Positions 1 through 10,545 of a stretch of DNA of 64,000 bases are shown here, in pieces; the stretch's first letter is position 1, and every line of letters starts with the position of its first letter. The stretch is from positions 62,001 through 126,000 of the forward strand of contig NQMI01000014.1 of assembly GCA_002270565.1 (NCBI GenBank), in the 5' to 3' direction. This DNA is from Stenocarpella maydis (Eukaryota > Ascomycota > Sordariomycetes > Diaporthales > Diaporthaceae). Below the pieces are notes generated by a model. It was given only the letters and a program-made list of their open reading frames with translations, was not told the DNA's origin and made no database searches. The position numbers and the translations under genes were made by a program.

Positions 1-333
1 ATTTTGAGGCACCGAACGACTCTGTGGCTTCTAAGCAGAAATTGTGCTCTTGTTTGATGAGCGGTCAGGCAGTCAACATGTCCTGATTGGACACAAGTCA
101 TGATAGGTTTGCAGGAGATCTCCAATAACCATAGATATGAGTGCTAAAAACTCTGACTTCGATTCCAGACTTCATCGATCCTTGGGCCTTTTGACAAACT
201 CTGCATCTTTGCAAACCTGAACCTCCCAGTCTTGCCTAAAGTTGCTTTCAAACCACTCTTACTGTGGCAAAGAATCAGAGCACATCGTTGAATTAGCGCC
301 TGCTACAAGTGACCGCGTAATACTTTGGATGGA
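1..333. other. Intergenic, upstream of the first reading frame
   Basis: No open frame of note and no RNA gene was recognised. It precedes the first ATG of the plus-strand frame at 334 and may hold its promoter; no clear TATA box is visible. Confidence 0.4.
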
Positions 334-2599
334 ATGGCACCGCCAGCCGCTCCCCAGACCGCAAGGCAGCGCTACTTTTCGAACCTTCCAAACGGCCATC
401 ACCTTGAGCCCATTCCAATGAAAGCCCAAGCGACAACGATGGACCGCCTAGGCCAGGGTATCAGGGCCGTACACAAGAGCATGGGCTATCAGCTCCCTGG
501 CCACGGGCTCACCCCGCCGTCCACCATCGAGGAGCTGCAGGAACGTGCTGCCAACGACCTCTACGATCTCTCACGGGCCTCCAGCGAGATCAACATAGAA
601 AAGACGCTCCAGGTCATTGTTCGCGCATGGGGGGTTCGTGGAGGCGGACCAATGCTTGTACTCGGGGCCATTTTCACGTGTCCCGAGAAAGATCCCGTCT
701 ATCGGTTTCTGGATTGCGCTGACGACACTGGAGTCATGCCTATGGAGCATGTGTTCTGGATCCACTTCAGTATAGGGGGTGCGGACGCCGGGTGTGGCTC
801 TTCTGGTTTCTCTGCCGTCAAGCCTCAACCCCTGAAGGAGGAGGACGGCTTGTTGGCGACAGGAGACGGCCTGGCCTTGACGCTGGTCCAGCCAGTTCGC
901 TCGTTGATCCAAGACACACATGAGAGCAGTCAGTCAATGCTCCGGCATATCCAGCTCGGCCTGGGCGTCCCATTGCCTTTCAACACCACGGATAACCGTC
1001 CCCTCGTTCAAGTTGGTAACATCACAAATGCACATCGGCTTGGGCCATCAGGTACCTACCTTGTCCGCGAACAATTCGACCCAGCCGGGGAATCTGGACG
1101 GTACGGACCCCAACAGAGGTCTAGCGGAGCACAATGAACCCCGTTTTCGGCCCAGGAGCAGCAGCGCAGATGCCAACATCGGTGATGACAGGCGAGGATC
1201 ATTTCTCGCCGCTGTTGCACAAATCGCTTCCCTAACAGAACAGGGGTCTTTCTTTCTCTGCTACTGCATCTCGCTAGTCCTTCGCGGGCTTGCAACTCTC
1301 TGGCGTTATGGCTTCGTCGCCCTGATGGTCGTGCTCTTATTTTATCGCATGTCGATCGTCGAGGAAGTCTGGACCGGGTGCTCAAGAAGTATGATATGGT
1401 GTCCTGCTGTGGCCATGCAGGTTCTTACGGGGCACCTGGGATGGGCTTTTGCCGATGTGATGAGCCACGACAGAAATGTCGCCAACCGGGCATCTCTGTC
1501 CTCGTGGGTCACTCCCACCATGTCGATAGTGCTAACGCAACCCTCGAGTGCCCCGACGGCCGAGCCCAATATCGGCGTTGAATTTGAGCGAGGCGCGGTT
1601 GTGGCCAACGCCCTGATGGTCGTCCATGATGAACTGCCCGAGTTCCTTCGAGAGTCTCAAGGCAGCGACAGGGCTCTGGCCGACGGTGCCAGCGAGGTCC
1701 GCACCATTGTGACGGGTCTTGCAAAGCTTACCGTCGACTGGGGACAGGAGATCCGTGACGAGTTGGACATCCTCGAAGGGCTAGGACATCAGCTCTGGCG
1801 ATGGCGGCGGCGATATCCATGGTGTCTCGCCAGCTCTTCCGAGCACCACGACGACAACAGTGGTGACTGCCATGAGGGAGATGCCGGGCGTCAGTTTCAA
1901 CGGGATAGGTTCCAAGAGTACCACAGGTCAGGCAGGCACTAGGAAAGACCGTGGACCTACGTGGGCATCGGCAAAGGGCCCGACCAGGCACAGCAGCGCC
2001 CAATGGCCGCCGAAGAGCTGCTGTAGCTAGCCAATCTCATGAAATATACCACCGGAAGGGCACTGGAGCAGCGAGAAATTGCCAAGTCTCAGGTCGTAAA
2101 GACACCGCGCGACCTGGATGTGATCCGGCAGATGGTTGACCGCATCGTATTAGGAATGCTATGGCAGGCCGAACTGCTACTGAGCGGCGACGAGACAGCC
2201 AGGGCTAAGGCGGAAACCCTCACCGACTGGGCTTCGTGGTTTCAGTCCTGGTTCAGTCGATAACAAGACACCCCCGGATCCGACGGCGTTGCTGTGTCGC
2301 AGCACAGCCTTGAGGAAGTCGAGCCTTATGCCGCGACGCTGACGGTGATATCGCACTTGATCAAGAACGAGAATAACTCCAAGCAAGACATAGGAAAAGA
2401 TCTTGCCATTGAAGTTCCATTTCTTGAGAGCTGGGCTGAAGATCTCGCGCGCATAGTGTCCTCGCTCAAAGACGCGGAATATCGGGCTGATCCAAAAGCC
2501 ATAGGCGCTGTGCATACCTCGTTGGCTCGCATCCAAACTGCCTACAAAGATCATCTCTGGATGCGATACTGGGCCATTTCGAGAAGAAGAGAGGACTAG
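334..2599 (+). pseudogene. Unknown membrane-associated protein, probably disrupted gene (locus A)
   Basis: I do not recognise this protein. An open frame starts at ATG 334 and runs to 1137. A second frame is open from 920 and continues to 2599, broken only by TAG 1940-1942, TAG 2024-2026 and TAA 2261-2263. The two frames could be joined by an intron at about 1052-1118 (GTACCT donor). The second frame encodes a hydrophobic stretch near 1245-1350 (SLVLRGLATLWRYGFVALMV) and then mostly helical, charged sequence. Text on both sides of the last two stops looks coding, for example the part read from 2039 to 2263 and from 2264 to 2599. All three stops could come from CAG or CAA by C-to-T change. The stretch 1790-1940 reads poorly in every frame, so a frameshift or an unrecognised intron is possible. 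Organisation resembles the next locus (membrane segment, then helical part), so the two may be diverged paralogues, which is inference. Alternatives: an intact gene with unusual introns, or several small genes. Confidence 0.4.
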
Positions 2600-2948
2600 G
2601 AGGATTCTTGGGGCGACGATGTGATAGTGCGGGCACCAGTTTTCTTGTCACGGAACCATGGTGTAGTAGCGTCCATGCTTGAGGCACAAGGGTGTTGGGA
2701 TACACAACAGCACAACCAATAAGCCGTAGATATCAATGAAAGAGACTCGTCATGTCCAGCACAGCAAGGGGTTCCTTGGAATGGACGTTTTAAGAAGGGT
2801 ACATGCGAAACCAGGGTGACAAAGAAACAAGAAGAAAGGACGCCAGCTTTGAAGCTGGCCCGCCCAGCAAAATGTACGCTTGAGCATTTCCCGCGTCCAT
2901 CCTGCCTCCCTCCTCATTGCCTAACCTCGCGTGACGAAGCAAGCAACC
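2600..2948. other. Spacer between loci A and B
   Basis: About 350 bases without a convincing gene. Its end carries a CT-rich stretch shortly before the ATG at 2949, as is common upstream of fungal start codons. Otherwise I see nothing in it. Confidence 0.4.
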
Positions 2949-4688
2949 ATGGCTATCAAGATTGGTCTTGAAACTTCCCTGATGCAACATCCCTTGGTGT
3001 GCCTGTTTGCATTACTCCTTGTGGCATGGGCCTGGAGACATTATCAGCGGGCACGCGCTGCCCGTGCAGAACGCTCCTCTCGCAGGCGCCAGCAAGGCCC
3101 TGAGGCGAAACAATTGCAACGCAAAGTCCCCATTGTGCAGCACGACAATGCACATTCGCAACCACAGCACGATTTCACAACAAGGCCTCTTCAGCATACC
3201 ATCCGCGCCAGTCACCGGCAGGAGCCAAACGTCAGGCCAATACTATGGCGTCAATGGAGGCGTTTTCCCGCCGCAGTCACCCGTTGCAACTCATGTTCGC
3301 TTGTCTCCACTGCTCTGTTACTCGTATTTCTGGTCGCCTCAAGCCTTCACAAGAACGATCGCGGCCCCGTATACCAAGCAGCGGAATACCAGCTCCTCAA
3401 CGATGTTGCCGGCCTCTTGGAGACATACGCCCTCGTATCGGCCAAAGCCCAGCTGATGAGGATCCCGGAGGACGAAGGGGAAGACGCCAGCCATGTCAGC
3501 TTTGACCTCACCAACATGCCCGTGATAAGGCTAATGAACGAGATGGAATACCTGGTGAATGAGGCATGCCGCATCGACCAGCTTCAAGGGGACATTGCGG
3601 GCCGCGGCTCCGAAACATACGACAACAGTCCCTGCCGGCATGAGGACCAGGTGGTAAACACCATGGAGGAAGCCTGGACGACGGTCGAGGTCCAAATGAA
3701 CATATCAATGCGCTTTGGCAGCATCGGCCTTGTGCATTAGGTACGAACACAGATAGAAGCCCGCCTGGGACTCATGGCACGCCACTACTGGCAGCCTGGC
3801 GCCCACAGCCCGGAGTACCACGCCCAGGCGACGCGCATCGTCCTCGACACCCTGGCAGAGCACCTGGAAGAGCACCTGGGGCCCGGCGCCGCGATCCGCC
3901 GCGAGCTCGCCACCACAGCCGCCAAGCTGACCACGGCCGTCGAGGCCATATCACAGCGGCGCCTGCAACTGGCCGCCCTCGTCCGGCACGTCCAGACCCA
4001 CCCCGCCCCGATCGGGCCGCCACAGGACGGGGCAGAAGATGACCTCAGGATCCTGGCCGGGGCGACCAACGCGGCGCGCGCGCTGCAGCACTACGACCCG
4101 GCCCTGGGCGACATCAAGCGTGCCCTCTGTGGTGCCATCGCCACCATAAACGGGACCCTCATCCCGGGCTTCGCCGCACTGGCGCGGGACGTCGACGCGC
4201 TGCGCGGCAGCAACAGGATCCCGCGGGTCTGCTTTGCGCGCCCGCCCGGGTCGGGGCCGGTGGAGGTGGTCGACAGGGCACCTGCCGTCGACGGCGTCTG
4301 GGTCCAGCCAGAGGAACCGGCAGATGATGCGCAGCAGAAGCAGCAGCAGCAGCACCACCGCGCCGTCCTCCGCGTCTTTTTCTTGCCCCCCGCCGAGCAG
4401 GTGCTGGCGGAGCTCGAGGCGTTGGATATGCGGCAGCGCAAGGTGAATTATGCAGTCCGCGTGGAGACGGAGAAGCGCGCCGACTTGTGGAGGAATTGGA
4501 ATGCTGCACTGGTCCGCAGAAAGGCGCCCTCGCATAGCTTCCGGGGCGAGGGTGTCTTTAAGTTCAGGGAGTCCCAGCTCGACGACGACATGTGCGCGCC
4601 CCGCGAGGTATCGGAGATAGCTGCTGTTATAGAGGAGCACATTGGCTTGCAACACATCGGCGGTAACTTTCCTCGTATCGGCTTCTGA
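2949..4688 (+). pseudogene. Unknown two-pass membrane protein with helical C-terminal half, one in-frame TAG (locus B)
   Basis: I do not recognise the family. The ATG at 2949 sits in a good context (CAACCATGG) and the frame stays open to TGA 4686-4688 except for one TAG at 3738-3740. The first part has a hydrophobic segment near residues 9-27, a long Arg/Gln-rich linker and a second hydrophobic segment (NSCSLVSTALLLVFLVASS, about 115-133). After the TAG the same frame runs 316 more codons with strong GC3 bias and helical, Ala/Glu/Arg-rich sequence and a poly-Gln run near 4335-4355. The uninterrupted coding character across the TAG suggests one gene of about 579 codons broken by a nonsense change (CAG to TAG), or read through. 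An intron removing the TAG would need weak sites (GTCCAA donor at about 3690, ATTAG acceptor at 3740, 51 nt) with no clear branch point. Alternatively these are two genes. The pseudogene call is an inference. Confidence 0.5.
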
Positions 4689-5039
4689 GATTGCATCATA
4701 CTGGGGAGCAGATGGTGGCTCCAATATTGTTAGCTGGCCCTGTTTCGCCGGTTATAAGTACAGTACTATATAGTATGGCGTAAAACAGAATCATCATTAT
4801 CATCATCGACTGACGTGGGGTGGCCAAAGCACAGTGTGGGGCTGCTAGCCCCCTGCAAGACCCGTCCCTAGGTACCTAGGTACGTACCCAAGTGGGTAGG
4901 CAGGTACCTATCCCGGGAGCTAGGCGCAGCTAGGCGCGCTGCCAGCCCCTAGCCGATTAGTTGTGGAGCCCAGCTCGTCCAAATCTGACTGAGGAAACCC
5001 CATCTCACCTCATGCGGATTGGTGGTCTCAAAACTCAAG
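4689..5039. promoter_or_regulatory. Promoter/leader region of the TFIIIC subunit gene
   Basis: The 351-base spacer contains a palindromic cluster of CCTAGGTAC-type words at about 4868-4912 (TAGGTACCTAGGTACGTACC and relatives), a motif that recurs in other spacers of this window. An upstream ATG at 5012 opens a 33-codon frame that ends at TGA 5111-5113 and overlaps the main start at 5040 in another frame. That could lower translation of the main frame or mark a shorter transcript leader. No TATA box was identified with confidence. Confidence 0.4.
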
Positions 5040-7398
5040 ATGCGCACACGCAAAGCAAACAAGTCCAAACGATTCAGCTTCGCCGACGCCTATGGCATTG
5101 GTTCGGACGATGACACGGATGGGGCGGCCAGGGCCGTGGATAGTGATGAGGACGACGACGTTGACTTTGACGTAACGAAAGAAGCAGACGAGGATCAAGA
5201 TGGAAGCGAGGACGGCGAGGACGACGAGGAGCCCGATGGGGCTGTGGAGGATGACGACCCATTGGGCGTGGGAGACGAGCCTGAAGCCGTCGGCGGGGAT
5301 GACATTGTCCCTGTCGAGTCCGAGGACGGCGGGGCCCCCAAGAAGCGCCACACCAGAGTCCCGAGAGGGAGAGGCAGATGGAAGAAGAACCTTCCCAAGC
5401 GCGCAACGGTTCATGGCGTGCCACCGTACCCGACCGACCTCAGGAAAACCCGCGTGTACGACGGGCCCTTGAAGCGGTGGACCCGCAGCCACCAGCTTCT
5501 CGCCATGCTCTACGGGCCCGAGGACGCACGCATTGCTGTCGCGAGAGGCATGTTCAGGAGGTGGTTTAGGAATCAGGTGCTGCCTACCAAGACTCACTCC
5601 GGCAGGGGCGGTGTCATGTCAAGCCCGTGGCTGGCCGAGGACTATGAGGTCAAGCAGAGACAGTGGGCCAAGTCATGGTCTGAGAAGCGCCGCGCAGCAA
5701 AGCAAATACAGCGCTCACACAAGATCCGGCCGGACCACGTCGAGATGTTCAGGCCGCCCCCGGACAGCCTGATATGTTTCTTAGGCCCCTTCAACGACCA
5801 GGCCCAGGTGCGGTCAAGCTATGGGTTCGGGCTCCCTGTGTCGGAAACTGGACAGCCGCAAGCTGCGATCGATCCGAGCTTGCTGGGTGGTGCTAAACCA
5901 GCTAGTGGCTGGCTGTTGGACACGGGCGGGCTGCCACTGGGTATCGGCTGGGCACCGGTCACGGGCCGCCAGGAGCAGTACCTGGCAGTGTGTACGGTCC
6001 CACATTCGGATCAAGAGCTGAGGCTGTCGCGTTCATCGGAAGAAGATGCAGAGGAAAAGAAGAGGGGCAGTATCCAGATCTGGTCCATCCCATGCCATAG
6101 AGACACCGGTGGCTATGCCAACCTGGTCCATCATCTCTGGTTCGACTGGGGTCGGTCGAAGCGACTACAATGGTGTCCCGTCCCTTCTCCTGACGACTCC
6201 AAGGTCGGACTGCTCGCCGTACTGTGCGGCGATGGTCAAGTCAGGGTCGTCGAAATTTCTAAGCCGACTTCTGGCCAAACGAATTATGGTGAGCGGAACC
6301 TGCTGCAACCGATCTCTCTCGGCGGCGGAAAGGGAAAAGAAATCCTGCCACGGCTCCCATTTGCTAACAAATATCGCAGAATGGATCACGAACCCTGTCG
6401 CTACCCTTGGATTCACGGATGAATACATGGTTCTTGCAACGTCTCTCACCTGGGTCAACACCAACCGCCTCTGTCTGGGTCATACGGATGGTTCGATTAG
6501 CCTCTGGTCTATCTATCCCCGGCAGATGCTGATGCGGAAGTCTGTCCACATCAGCTACATTCTTGACATCGCCAGCGGCTTTCCTTCTTACCCGTATCAC
6601 ATCTCCTCCACGCCCGTAGGGGGCTGCCCCACCGTGACCGACCTCAACCTCCCCAGCGCCGAGACCACCTACATCCCCATGGTCGGCGCCGTCAACTTCC
6701 AGCACAATCTCGTCGACTGGAACGACCACCTGCAGGGCTTCTTCGGCATGCATCCGGCGCCCATCCCGCATAACACCATCATCGGGTGGGGCCACATCCG
6801 CTACTATATGCAGAGCCGGACGCTCATGACGACGCCCAACCCGCCAATGTGTCTCGCGTCAGGGAAGACGCACCCTTTCACCCTGGTCGGCTGCGCCGAC
6901 GGCAGCCTGTGGGCCATGAATTCGCTGCGCATCCTGCTCAAGGACCGCGGAGACCCCATCTACAAGCTCAAGATCCTGCAGCACGAGTTCCGCCCGGCGT
7001 CCAAGCTCGGCAGCGTGCCGCTACAGCCGGGCGAGGCAATCCGCGGCGCCGCGAGGATCCTTCAGGGTTTCCTGCCCGAGATGAACAGCAACCCCCGTGC
7101 CGAGTACGTGAGGGAGCAGAACAAGAAGAGGAACGAGGCGATCAGGAGAAAGTCCAAGAGCAAGAAGAAGGCCCTCGATGACGGCGACATGGACATTGAT
7201 GAGGATGAGGACGGGCTAACGAAGGGGGAGGGCAAGGCGCTCTCGAAGCTACTGGATGAGACTAGGGCTGTTGTTCACGACGCAAGGACAAGGGTCGTCG
7301 TGGCGGCTTGGAATCCCAATGTGGAGTATGGTTGGTGGGCGGCGGCTGCGTTGGGATCAGGACTTGTCAAGATCATGGACCTGGGAGTCGGGGGGTAA
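5040..7398 (+). CDS. tfc6: TFIIIC complex subunit, Tfc6/Sfc6-like WD-repeat protein
   Basis: Exons 5040-6288 and 6380-7398 give 755 aa. The 91-nt intron has donor GTGAGC, branch GCTAAC at 6363-6369 and acceptor CGCAG. The first 110 or so residues are very acidic (runs of D/E). A basic segment follows (KKRHTRVPRGRGRWKKNLPK), then a stretch typical of fungal Sfc6 proteins (PYPTDLRKTRVYDGPLKRWT). The rest looks like a WD-repeat propeller, e.g. LCLGHTDGSISLWSIYP and LVGCADGSLWAMNSLR, and a lysine-rich insert lies near the C-terminus. The family is a part of TFIIIC, which binds the B box of tRNA genes and recruits TFIIIB and RNA polymerase III in the nucleus. ATG 5040 is the first in-frame ATG. 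The assignment rests on overall resemblance remembered from fungal homologues, so another nuclear WD-repeat protein is possible. The gene converges on the PAQR gene, with 147 bases between the stop codons. Confidence 0.7.
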
Positions 7399-7545
7399 TA
7401 CCGTAAATAACCGAGTTGGAATCTGTGGCAGGGGCATGGGCAAAAGCCAGCAGACAGGCAACATCGACTTGGAACGAGATACCCAAAAGGATGCAAGGAA
7501 TCTATGTTTCTTCTGTGTCTATCTATGTGGGTATCGAACAATGCT

Positions 7546-8940
7546 CTAACACCTGGCGCCTAACGGTCCGTGGTGGTAATCGAACGCCTTGGTCATCCCG
7601 TAGAGATGCGCCGCAGCAGCAAGCACGATGAGGATGTGAAAAAGCTGATGGGAAGAGCCCCATATATCAAATGTCTTTGGCCAGCTCCGCTCCGGCCACC
7701 GCAAGGCGTAGAGGAACGCTCCTGAGATGTACAGCAAGCCTTGCAGGAGGACCCAGGAGAGCCCCATGCGCTCATTGAGTTCCTCGTAGCCGTATATCGT
7801 CAGGCCGTGGATGACGGGGAAGACGCCGGAGACACCCAAGCCAACAAACATGAGAGCTCGGTACGGTCTCCACTCTGGCGTGCGGAATCGCTCGAACCAG
7901 GAGACGGTGAGACATCCCAGGCCGAGTGTCCATATCTGGTACGGATGTCAGTAATTCCATATATATAAAGGCGGCAGCATGAAAGATGCCCAGAGCGGCT
8001 GGTACCGAGAACCAGCGCGACATCGCAGCATCGCAGCATCAAAGGGAAACTCACCATGGTGAGATAGACCTCCAACAGCCGGGGCAAACAGTAGAAGCCG
8101 TAGTACACTGCAGCATTGAGAGTCAGCACTGAGAGAACCATGGAAGGGATTTTATTTAAGCATAGCGTGAATCAAGCCATAGAACGGCCATATAGCATTT
8201 CAGACATAGGCTCCAGGAGGGAATTTCTTATTCCAAAGCGGGTTAAAAACGACCCCAGAAGCTGCTTACTGGCAGGCATGTAGCTCCCCAGGATGAGGCA
8301 GACGATGCCGGTGTAGTCGAGCTTGTTGCCCCACTTGGCCACGGCGGGCGAGTGGTTGCAGAGGGCGTGGTAGGTCGCGCTCATGCCAAGGCACAGGAAG
8401 GCGCCCGCGAAGAAGCACCCAAAGACCAGCCAGTCCTCCCGGGCGGCGGTGGCGTGGCGGGGCGCGATGGTGGCCTCGTAGAGGGAGTACGCGGCGGCGC
8501 CCAGGGCGGAGAAGACCATGGCGCCGAGGAGGTGCGTCCAGACGTTGACGGTCTCGTCTGCCGCGTGTCAGTCAGTCATCTTCCATGGCGGCCGGGGGGG
8601 GGGCTTGTTTTGGATCCCTCGCGCAGCCTTCTCGAGATTCCCCCAAGGTCTGGCTGGGTTCCGGCGTGGGTATGTCTTTAGTCTGCTTACTGTGGATAGA
8701 GAAGATGCTGCCAAAAGACAGGCGGTAGCTGTTGCTGGTGGGCCGGTAGCCGGTGTGGATGAAGGCGTTGTCTTTGCGCCAGTCCGGGAGCTCATCCCAC
8801 GCCCACAGGAGGGTATCTTCCACCTTTCCTTCGACATTTTTGACGGCGTTGAGGAGGTTGTTGGATGGTCCACTGCCATTGGAGGTCGAGGAATTGTGCC
8901 GGCGCCGGCGTATGTTCGCGTCGCCGCTGTTGACTGTCAT
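7546..8940 (-). CDS. PAQR family seven-TM protein (hemolysin III/adiponectin-receptor-like, Izh-type)
   Basis: Four exons on the minus strand, 8940-8691, 8557-8270, 8107-8055 and 7935-7546, encode 326 aa. Family hallmarks in order are HTGYRP and SIHNETVNVWTHLLG before TM1, the first zinc-ligand region MSATYHALCNHS, LDYTGI, and near the C-terminus FDIWGSSHQLFHILIVLAAA with the HxxxH zinc motif. About seven hydrophobic segments are present. Fungal members (Izh proteins) are membrane proteins tied to sterol, zinc and lipid homeostasis, and the fold belongs to the ceramidase-like CREST superfamily. ATG 8940 is the first in-frame ATG. Splice junctions restore the family motifs: intron 1 rebuilds HNETVN and intron 2 rebuilds SYMPAMYYGFYC. 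Intron 2 (8269-8108) is an introner-like element, described separately. Intron 3 (8054-7936) has a TTACTGAC branch site. Confidence 0.88.
8108..8269 (-). mobile_element. Introner-like element, copy 1 (intron 2 of the PAQR gene)
   Basis: This 162-nt intron starts GTAAGCAGCTTCTG and ends CTCAATGCTGCAG, with branch-like GCTGAC about 20 nt before the 3' end. It aligns over its full length with the intron at 50356-50515 in the nucleotide-sugar transporter. By eye about four fifths of positions agree, the length differs by 2 nt, and most differences are C/T or G/A. Shared blocks include AACCCGCTTTGGAAT and CCTTCCATGGTTCTCT. A third, more diverged copy is at 35307-35463. Homology between introns of unrelated genes is the defining property of introner-like elements in fungi. 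It splits its host frame in phase 1. Confidence 0.85.
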
Positions 8941-10170
8941 CCCGAAAGTAAGAGGTGCGCCTGAAAGTATATATCCCTTGCTGGTTGTGCTTGGGAGAAG
9001 GCTACTTTTGCCAGAACTGCAGGTCGGGGGTGCATCGTCTTGCACATATCATTCAACACTTGGGTGGTGCCACATGGTCCTACTTTTATTCTTTTTCCCT
9101 TTTTGTTGATTGTTGGGATTTGGCATTTGCACATGCCGCGTTCATTCAACTCGATCATGCCTCCCGAGGTCAACAATGTCGCATGAGTGGATCAAGCTGC
9201 CGAGACACGTCATGCAATTGGCACTGTGCTCGCTCTGCCAGGATTGCTCCCTACGCCCTGTCTTGGGCGTGCTGGGGGCTGGCAAGTGTTGCTGGCACCC
9301 AGCCAATCACAGTAGAGAAACTGTGTATTTGCTTTGGACCCTGAAGATCGCACAGCAGTGGGCCTTGATACATCTTTTTCGGTGGATCACTGTGAGGCAG
9401 TTGTATTCGTCATGTGAGGAGATGACGGGGGTTTATTCATCATGGGGTATGAATCCGCCGACTCGGAGCAGTGGCCTTGTCAGGGGTGGCGACATGTCCA
9501 GGATATTCTATAAACGGGATCTTAATATACTCCACACTAGATGGTTTAAAAAATACGACTAACTAGAGGCTAGATAATGCTTGTATGCTAATTAGACTGC
9601 AGAAAAACCTTAACCGTGGGGAGCCCTTTGTCTGGGTATGTCAAGGTCCCTCCTCTGCGTGTGTAGAGGGCTCTTGCGGAAGCCCTTCCTCTAGGTATGT
9701 GAGGGCCCTCTTCTGGGCTTGTGAGGGTTCTTCCTCTGGGTGCCTGAAGGGCCCCCTATTGGGGGTGGCGTGGAGGGAGTTCGCTGGAGGAGCGAGTGGA
9801 GCGAGTGATGAAGGCGAACCGCCTTTACGCCTATATAATACGTGGTACGTGAATATTGGATGAATAGCTCCCAGGGCCCTGGAAGGGGCTTTTTACCTGA
9901 TATCACTAAGCCTTGGCCCTCAATCCCACCGCGAAGGGTACGTCCTGGTGGGACCCGTTGGCCCAAATGATAATAAAATGCCCCTCCAACCAGGTTTGAT
10001 GTAACTCCAGTGCTGAGGGCGGCGCTCCTGCCGTGGATCGACCTCCAGAGGCCAGTCCTCCGCTATGCTTCCGGTAACCCCGCCTCGCTTCCATCTCGTG
10101 TGCTCATCATAAATGTGTCTCGTCCTTGGGTCTCCCAGACCATTATCAACGCCTGAATGCGATGATCGTC
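8941..10170. other. Spacer between PAQR and TMA7 genes
   Basis: Contains the PAQR promoter side and a short AT-rich patch at about 9530-9600, followed by the degenerate GC-rich tandem repeat listed separately. Frames such as 9110-9562 show no recognisable protein features. I support no gene here. Confidence 0.5.
9621..9765. repeat. Degenerate GC-rich tandem repeat, about 24-bp period
   Basis: Successive variants of a unit resembling CCTCTGGGTATGTGAGGGCC occur five or so times (for example starting near 9623, 9647, 9681, 9705 and 9727). Each unit can form a small hairpin because CCCT at one end faces AGGG at the other. It lies next to an AT-rich patch with the palindrome CTAGAGGCTAG, so it may be the remnant of a mobile element. 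That origin is inferred. Confidence 0.5.
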
Positions 10171-10545
10171 TTATTTCTTACCACTCTTTTTTATTCCATG
10201 CCCGTCGACCTTCAACGGGCCCTTTCCGCTTGCCTTGGCAGCCATCTCTTTCCTAGCCTTCTCCTCTGGATGGTCCTTCATGTTAGTGACATATGGCCCT
10301 CGAAGAAGGATAGCGGGCTGGATGGAGGCGGTGACCGGGAGAGAAACTGTCGGGGGGCGGCGTAAAACGTACCAGCTCTCTTCTTCTCTTGGAAGGCCAG
10401 ATCGTCCTCGTCAAGCTCCTTGGTCGCCTTCTTGGCTGCCTTGAGAGGCTTCGCCTTTCCACCTGTGTCCCACTAGAGGTCAGTAATATTTTGGCAGTGC
10501 GGGCGTATGATTTGCGTACGAACCCTGTCTGTCGGAGCCACCCAT
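10171..10545 (-). CDS. TMA7: Translation machinery-associated protein 7 (TMA7)
   Basis: Three short exons, 10545-10524, 10462-10373 and 10265-10171, encode a lysine-rich protein of 68 aa, the usual size for TMA7. Family features seen are the N-terminal MGGSDRQGGKAKPLKAAKK, a central LDEDDLAFQEKKRAEEKARK and the diagnostic C-terminus GHGIKKSGKK. The glycine codon at the first junction and the glutamate codon at the second are both rebuilt by splicing. Intron 1 (10523-10463) has donor GTTCGT and acceptor CACAG. Intron 2 (10372-10266) has donor GTACGT, branch CTAAC near 10290 and acceptor CCAG. In yeast Tma7 associates with ribosomes and its exact role is unknown. The gene is divergent from PRP4, with 615 bases between the start codons. 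Simple ORF scanning misses it because no exon exceeds 95 bases. Confidence 0.92.

Noticed and set aside
3951..4724. 257-codon open frame on the minus strand
   Set aside because: It lies antisense to locus B, whose plus-strand frame has the better coding character; long antisense frames arise from high GC at third positions. It contains a Leu run that mirrors the poly-Gln codons of the plus strand.
5028..5597. 189-codon minus-strand open frame
   Set aside because: Antisense to the acidic N-terminus of the TFIIIC subunit.
8558..8690. First PAQR intron as a further introner-like copy
   Set aside because: It starts GTAAGCAG like the element, but the rest does not align with the three homologous introns.
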